From assembly GCA_019915135.1 (NCBI GenBank), contig JAHLMK010000006.1, positions 1,054,001 to 1,118,000 on the forward strand: a DNA stretch of 64,000 nucleotides, written 5' to 3'. Below the pieces are notes generated by a model, which saw nothing but the letters and a program-made list of their open reading frames with translations, made no database searches and was not told the origin of the DNA. The number at the start of each line of letters is the position of its first letter. Position 1 is the stretch's first letter. The DNA is from Strobilurus pachycystidiatus. Lineage: Eukaryota; Basidiomycota; Agaricomycetes; Agaricales; Physalacriaceae. The translations under genes were made by a program, and so were the position numbers. Positions 58,552 through 64,000 of the stretch are shown piece by piece.

Positions 58552-59060
58552 CTAGCCCCATACGTTCTCGAATGTGCTATGTGGTAAATCTGTACATACC
58601 AGATGTTCATTTTACAATCACCAAGCAATTCGAATCAGGCTTACCTTTCTGTAGACTGTTCCAACAGCGACTTGATCGCCCTATCCCTATCGTCTTCCGT
58701 GAATCCCAACAACGCCGGCGGGGGACCTTGCTTCCAATGGTCTAAGCGTTCGAGCCAGAGATACTTCTGGTGCGTCATCGCCATGTACGCTCGGACACCA
58801 CCCGTCGTTGAGCCTCTCAGATCTCTGATAATGATACCCTGGGCGCCCACTTTCCCCAGCATGTTGTTGAGAGCCAGTAGTATGGCGAAGTTGTGTGTAT
58901 TCGGACGATCCTCTGATATGGGTTTCTTTCCAGTCTCGACCAACTCGCGCCTGGCCCAGTTCAGAGCATCCTCGGTGGAGACGATGTAGCCGCCGAACAT
59001 TGAGTAACGTTCAAGTGGTGGCTTGCGGGGTTCTGTCACTGTGGCAGGTGCTTCCGACAT
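58552..59060 (-). CDS. Orphan tandem family, copy 1
   Basis: Unrecognised small protein. The main exon runs from 59060 to 58645 and encodes about 138 aa: RYSMFGGYIVSTEDALNWAR, ELVETGKKPISEDRPNTHNF, LNNMLGKVGAQGIIIRDLRG, TGGVRAYMAMTHQKYLWLE, PPPALLGFTEDDRDRAIKSL. Copies 2 and 3 end with a 38-bp last exon encoding LPHSTFESVWG. Its counterpart here is at 58589-58552 and could still encode LPHSTFENVWG. The GTAAGC donor after ...STE puts that exon in the wrong frame, so the protein probably ends early (…ERFTT). No signal or membrane segment. Confidence 0.55.
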
Positions 59061-59406
59061 CTATAAGGGAAGTTCAAGGTGCTGAAGAGTGGGAAGGTCA
59101 TGATGTCTAATATCTATAAGGTCGTTTGATGGCAACAACGAAGGAGTTTCGGCTGAATCGGCGAAACGCGTCAGGTTAGTAATAGTAGCGCTCGAAATGA
59201 GTCGTATGACTCTCCGCTGTCCGAGGCCCTGCACACGTTCTCAAGACATTTACCGACTGCTTGAGAATCATACGTGTCCTGTACGTGTCTTCTTCAGCTC
59301 GTTGTCATTGTCTTAGAATACAAAATACCGAGCACTGTGCTACGAGTCGTAGAGTCATCATTGTTCTATAACGACACGTCAAAAGACAAGCTTTTGACGC
59401 GCGAAT
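59061..59406. other. Spacer between orphan genes 1 and 2
   Basis: No gene; presumably the upstream region of copy 1. Confidence 0.4.
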
Positions 59407-59915
59407 TCAGCCCCATACACTCTCAAATGTACTATGTGGCAGCCCTGCTGAATGTTAAGGCTATGTCCACGCAATGAATTTCGACTCAGAGTCTCAGACG
59501 TACCCTTCTGTTCCAACAGGGTCTTGATCGCCCTATCCCCAGAATCCTCTTGGAATCCCAACGCCGCCGGCGGGGGAGTCTGCATCCAATGATCCGAGTC
59601 TTCGAGCCAGAGATCCTTATTGCGTGTCCGCACCATGAACGCGCGAACACCATCCGCGGTTGAGCCTCTCATATCTCTAATGATCCAAGCATTTGCGCCG
59701 ACCCGGGCCTTCCTCAGCATGGTGTTGAGAGCCCGTAGTATGAGGAAGTCGCGTGTTCCCGGACGATCCTCTGGTATGGGATTGTATCCAACTTCGACCA
59801 ACTCGCGAGTAGCCCACTTCAGGGCATCCTCGGTGGAGACGATATAGCCCCCGAGCATGAAGAAACGTGCGCGTGGTAGCTTGCGGGGTCTAGTGACTGA
59901 CGTTGGTTCAGACAT
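59407..59915 (-). CDS. Orphan tandem family, copy 2
   Basis: Two exons (59915-59504, 59444-59407) give 149 aa. It begins SVTRPRKLPRARFFMLGG and continues YIVSTEDALKWATRELVEVG, EDRPGTRDFLILRALNTM, ANAWIIRDMRGSTADGVRAF, DSDHWMQTPPPAALGF and DRAIKTLLEQKG, then GLPHSTFESVWG. The donor is GTACGT in phase 1. It differs from copies 1 and 3 by a 2-residue insertion (RKARVGAN for RKVGAQ) and by RNKD for HERW or HQKY. Soluble, mixed alpha/beta composition; function unknown. Confidence 0.62.
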
Positions 59916-60341
59916 CTATGGGACGTTGAAAATGTGCTGGGAGAAGAGATGGTTACGACTGACGAAGTTCTGATGGTACGAAGAACAGTTATTCGCTGCC
60001 CCCAACACGCGTTCGACTGACTCGGGGTTCAGGTCAATCTGAAGGGCCACGTGTTGGTGTTTTGCCCACCTGGTTCAAGTTGGGAAGGGAAGAAGGAAGG
60101 AAGTCCTTTGGGTTACCTGTGGACTCCTGTGAAGCATGCCCATCCTTGCAGCTGGAGTCGCCCGCTTGCAATTGAAATCCCTATCTTCCGGCATATAATT
60201 GACTTTTGGATGAATTGTACGTGTTCTGTACAGATTGTCATTTTAGCACAACCGAGTGACTCGGATATCATATTCAGATTTATTCAATCACTGGCAAAAG
60301 CGCGTCAAACGATGGCGAAAATTGTATGCAAACACACAATG
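59916..60341. other. Spacer between orphan genes 2 and 3
   Basis: No gene; presumably the upstream region of copy 2. Short matches to the copy 1 spacer suggest the whole unit was duplicated. Confidence 0.4.
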
Positions 60342-60836
60342 CTAGCCCCATACACTCTCGAATGTCCTATGTGGCAGCTCTGCTAACTGTTTATGCTATG
60401 TCCATGAAGATGATTTCGGCTCAGACGTACCCTTCTGTTCTAATAGCGTCTTGATCGCCCTATCTCTAGCGTCCTCCGTGAATCCCAACGCCGCAGGCGG
60501 GGGACCCTCCTTCCAATGGTCCGAGTCTTCGAGCCAAAGCCACCTCTCGTGCGTCATCGCCATGTACGCTCGAACACCACCCGTCGTTGAGCCTCTCAAA
60601 TCTCTGACTATATAACCCTGGGCGCCGACCTTCCTCAGCATGTTGTTGAGAGCTCGAAATATAGCATAGTTGTGTGTTTTCGGACGATCCATTGATATGG
60701 GTTTATATCCAGTTTCGACCAACTCGCGGGTGGCCCACTTCAGAGCATCCTCAGAGGAGATGATGTAGCCGCCGAACATCAAGTAACGTGCACGTGGTGC
60801 CTTGCGGGGCTTTGTGACTGACGTTGGTTCAGACAT
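60342..60836 (-). CDS. Orphan tandem family, copy 3
   Basis: Two exons (60836-60431, 60379-60342) give 147 aa. It begins MSEPTSVTKPRKAPRARYLM and continues FGGYIISSEDALKWATREL, RPKTHNYAIFRALNNMLRK, GAQGYIVRDLRGSTTGG, WLWLEDSDHWKEGPPPA and DRAIKTLLEQKE, then LPHRTFESVWG. The intron starts GTACGT, like copy 2. All three copies read the same way in tandem with spacers of 350-430 bp, which points to unequal crossing-over. The family is probably lineage-specific. Confidence 0.62.
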
Positions 60837-61120
60837 CTATGGGAGGTCAAAGCTCTGCTAAGAGGTGAGATGGTAGGACCTACGCGTAACGCAGTCGTTG
60901 ATGGTAAGTACGAAAGGACACTGAGTTGAATTCTTCCTGCCCGTGATCACGGGGTCGTTTGATACGACTTTGCACAACTCGTCGAGGAAAGTATGCTCCA
61001 GTCATCGTGGAGGAGCCAATACCACTCACAGCATCCATGAATTACTGCTACCTATGGCTATTTGTGCTACAGTCGTATCGAGAATCAATTTACACGCACG
61101 CGGCGGCACGTCACAACGTG

Positions 61121-62735
61121 CTAACAGCGCTCAATGTACTTTCCTTTGACGGAGATCTCGCAGCGCCACTGACGACTTTCATTGGTGACAGGATACGAGG
61201 TAACAGAGGTATGCTTGCCGCCGCCTATTCGGAGCCGGGAGTTGCAATTCACAGACGTTTTGCGCCTACCATCCGTGGCGTAATGGTAATCAAAAATAGC
61301 CTTTGCTGTTGCAGAGTGCCGACAGCTTCTGGAAATGAGCCTCCAGAAAGGTAATATTTCCGACCACAGCTCGATTCGTTGTCGCTCCTCGGACCAGACG
61401 GCTTCCAACACAACACCAAACCGTCCCAAACCCTCCCGGTATCGGAAAAGGAGAATGCCCGCGGTTGTGCCATCGTTCATGGCCAGACAGGCCTCAGTAT
61501 CAAGGCCCCCCCAGCGCTGCTCACAAAGATGCTCGGGGTATGTGTCGTATAAGGAGAACCCTGCTTTCACTGCCTCCCCGAAAGATGCAATGAATGTGTG
61601 TTGGGCAACCAAGCTGGGACGAATGATCATATCTGTGCCTGCCCGCTTTGCATCAATAACTTGAATGTCAATCTCGCAGTAATTTCTGCCACCATTTTCC
61701 GTGTGTTGAGCCGCCACCGTGATGACGGTGTTGTCTGTCAGAAACATTGACACTCTCTCTGGACACCTCTCCGCAGGCATAAGGGGGTCATTTAAGTAAG
61801 AATCTCGAAGACGAACAAGGTCGCCTGGATCGTTCCCTTCAAAATTGAGAACCACATTCAACCAGACAGGACAACCTCGCTTGTTTAAACCAAAAGCAAC
61901 AGCAAACGGCGTTTTGGTCTGGTTGTGTATTAGGAGAATGATTCCGATTCTAAATCTGCCAGAACGCAGATGTTCAGATTCTGGGACGCTTAAATGAAGG
62001 AGGGGAGGAAGGTCGGGATCCACAAGGGACAAATGCCCATTGGTAGGGACCGGCTGGTCATACGGCAAAAGCCCTATGTGACTCATCAAGGTAACGCCAC
62101 TTCCATGTGTGGGCAAGGAGCAGCAAATGGTGTAAGACGACGGTCCCTCGGCATTGGAAGACACACTGAGAGTCCTATGATCGAAATACATTTCCCGGAA
62201 GGGATGAAAGTCGAAAGGGAATGGGTTGATTCGGTCGAAAGATTCTTTGAATCCAAACCCAGGCAAATAGCTTATTGAGTTCACAAGCTTGTGCCGTTGC
62301 GTTCTCAAGAAGTGGCACCCCCGCAATGCCGATTTCTTCACGTAGATGGATATCCGCCGATTTGGTTCGCCTTCCCGGTGACAGTTCAGCTGTGCACGAA
62401 ATTCGTAGAGGCGGTGCAAACGACCGGAGAGGCGAAGGTGAATATGCAGACCCCAATTTGTCATGGAGTATGCTTTTTGGGCGGGTGTGTGGAAGCCTTC
62501 GCATGGCACGTACTTGCCACTGTCACGGAAACTGTCTGGGCTGCTAGCGAGTAGTCCACCACCCTCGGCTGACACTTGCTGAGTTCTCCAAGCAAAGATT
62601 GTGTGATCGTATGACACTTTCAGAATCTCCTCCTGGAGTCTAGTGAAGGCATGAACTCCTTCGCCATAGATTGTGGGCAAAATCATGGTGGGCCGTCGCG
62701 CGCGGGGCATATCCGGGGCAAATTGATTCATTGAG
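61121..62735 (-). pseudogene. HET-type heterokaryon-incompatibility gene, 5'-truncated
   Basis: A long open frame of about 535 codons. It starts near MPRARRPTMILPTIYGEGV, the segment that follows the HET domain in basidiomycete HET proteins (normally LLYGEG..AF.RLQ.EI...SDDHS.FAW). Here HAFTRLQEEILKVSYDHTIF, GGGLLASSPDSFRDSGKYVP and the long beta-rich C-terminal part (IRPSLVAQHTFIASFGEAV) are preserved. The HET domain itself is missing. The open frame continues upstream to ATG 62803, but that part is antisense-unrelated SSZ1-gene DNA read in another frame, so a protein from 62803 would be a chimera. HET proteins trigger self/non-self cell death on fusion; this copy lacks the sensing domain. 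Confidence 0.55.
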
Positions 62736-62753
62736 CATTCTCTGTTATTCTGC

Positions 62754-64000
62754 TTAACACGATAGAGATACAAGCAAAGCTTCCCTAATCTCCCCCAGCT
62801 CAAATCCGAACATCTTCAAGCTCTCTGGCAGGTCGATGTCGAGCGTGTTGACGAGCTGACATGCGAGGAGGAAAGTCTGCTCGAGTAAGACAGGCACAAT
62901 CGTGCCCTTGCCCCCCTCCTGCGGGAAGTACAAGCCCAGGGAGCGCGCGAGGACTGGCGCGTCGATATCTCGAGAACGCCTTGCGGATCTGGGCAGAGTC
63001 CTCGTCGTGTGGGAGCTGCACAATAATCGTCGCCTGGATTGTGCATCCACGCGCAAGGAGTGTGGTGGGTTTGTCGATGCCGATGACGGTACTGACGACC
63101 GTGCCCATAGAGAACGGCGTGGCGACTGCCTCCTCGAAGCCGCCAGTGTTCATGAGGTTGTCGTTGAGCCCCGGTAGACGCAACGTCCCGCCGACATACA
63201 CAATCTTGTTGATCTTGTACAAGTCAATGTTTAGCGAGGAGAGGACAAAACATGGCCTTGGTGACGGCGGTGTAGACGAGAGGTAGCAGCGGCGAAGACG
63301 CCGGGCTCTTTGAAGCACTGGCACACCTTGACGCCCGCATCCGTTGCGGCCTGCTTGAGCGCATCGATCTGTACCTTGGAGAAGGTGGGAGGGACAACTG
63401 CAGGACGGTGGTGATGACGGCGCCCTGTACTTTTTGCCAGGGAGATCTTCCGCGGACTGGTAGATGGATTCGAGGAAAATGGTCGTAACGTCGGAAATGG
63501 ACAGGATGCGCTCTGTGGGTATGGGCTCCGACTCGCAGAGTGTCGCGGTGGCCGACGCGGCAGTGATGTTGAACGCCGTCTTGGGTAATGGGGCAGGCGA
63601 TGCACTGCAGACAGCACTTCGACCTTGTATGCGGGCACATCTGGCAGGTCGGGTGCTGTATCAGGGGTGCAGAAGTGGACGACAATGACTGTGATATTTC
63701 AGCGAATCTGTACCGTTACGAGTCGCGTCAAGATCAATTGCAGTTAACAAGGAACTGCCACCACACCTTTTGCCAGTGAGATTGCGGAATCCAGTAATCG
63801 TGCTGTTTTGCGTTTGTCACAAGCTGCTGCTTGGCTTGGTTGCCGATGTACTACATGATTGTACTATGAGCGCGATGATAATGGGAAGGATGATAGACGC
63901 ACCATCTGCTCGCCCCATAAAGCGATGAATCACACAATGTGGTGCTCGCCATCCTCTATCGATTCAGCAAGGCCCTTCTGTCATTGGTCGTCAATCCTCC
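62754..64000 (-). pseudogene. SSZ1-like Hsp70 gene, decayed, runs off the window
   Basis: Fragments in the right order match the ribosome-associated Hsp70 SSZ1. Near the window end are DGEHHIV then a TGA, and YIGNQAKQQLV. Around 63.4-63.6 kb are DVPAYKVEVL, GAVITT and FSKVQIDALKQAATDAGVKV. Then come TAVTKAMFCPLLAKH, NKIVYVGGTLRLPGLNDNLM, PFSMGTVVSTVIGIDKPTTL and DIDAPVLARSLGLYFPQEGG, ending ELGEIREALLVSL. The parts lie in different frames, with stops and a large internal deletion between the KQAATDAG and YTAVTKAM parts. It cannot encode a chaperone. The N-terminus is outside the window. Confidence 0.72.

Noticed and set aside
60600..60800. Tandem orphan genes as a CRISPR-like or repeat array
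   Set aside because: Units are about 0.9 kb coding genes with splice sites; the organism is eukaryotic.

Overview
The window looks like nuclear DNA of a basidiomycete fungus, most likely an agaricomycete. Almost every gene is cut by many 45-60 bp GT-AG introns, and the gene content fits: a FunK1 fungal kinase, an alcohol-oxidase-type GMC gene, a HET-type gene remnant, expanded HNH-like families and an hAT transposon. The species is not determined. Exon structures were read by eye from splice sites, reading frame and family conservation; no search was run.

Two kinds of DNA alternate. Conserved single-copy blocks are compact and intact. The first (18.6-25.5 kb) holds an HPC2/ubinuclein-like HIR subunit, zeta-COP, the tiny ATP synthase subunit J and VPS11, arranged as divergent and convergent pairs; an unrecognised gene follows at 26.4-27.8 kb. 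The second (54.7-58.2 kb) holds RAD6 and a Ser/Thr-rich single-pass membrane protein. An AIM9-like phosphotransferase, an ING PHD-finger protein and a FunK1 kinase sit at 2.2-12.1 kb.

Between them lies accessory DNA built from repeatedly copied modules at different stages of decay. These are an ING/PHD module (one intact copy, two relics); a divergent lipase/HNH pair (an intact lipase at 52.7-54.0 kb, lipase relics beside HNH copies at 12.3 and 15.8 kb); four HNH-like genes plus one exon relic; four atypical kinase genes (two intact, two broken); a degenerate segment present three times, one copy split by a Ty3/gypsy pol fragment; and three tandem orphan genes at 58.5-60.8 kb. A GMC oxidoreductase gene (36.6-39.0 kb) is dead through a nonsense codon and a lost C-terminus. 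The right end holds a HET-type remnant abutting a decayed SSZ1-like Hsp70 gene.

The standout is a complete hAT-type DNA transposon at 39,991-45,535 with a perfect 8-bp target-site duplication, terminal inverted repeats and subterminal motif arrays. Its single spliced gene reads as an N-terminal ULP1-type SUMO-protease domain joined to an hAT transposase (about 1,319 aa), and all seven exons join in frame.
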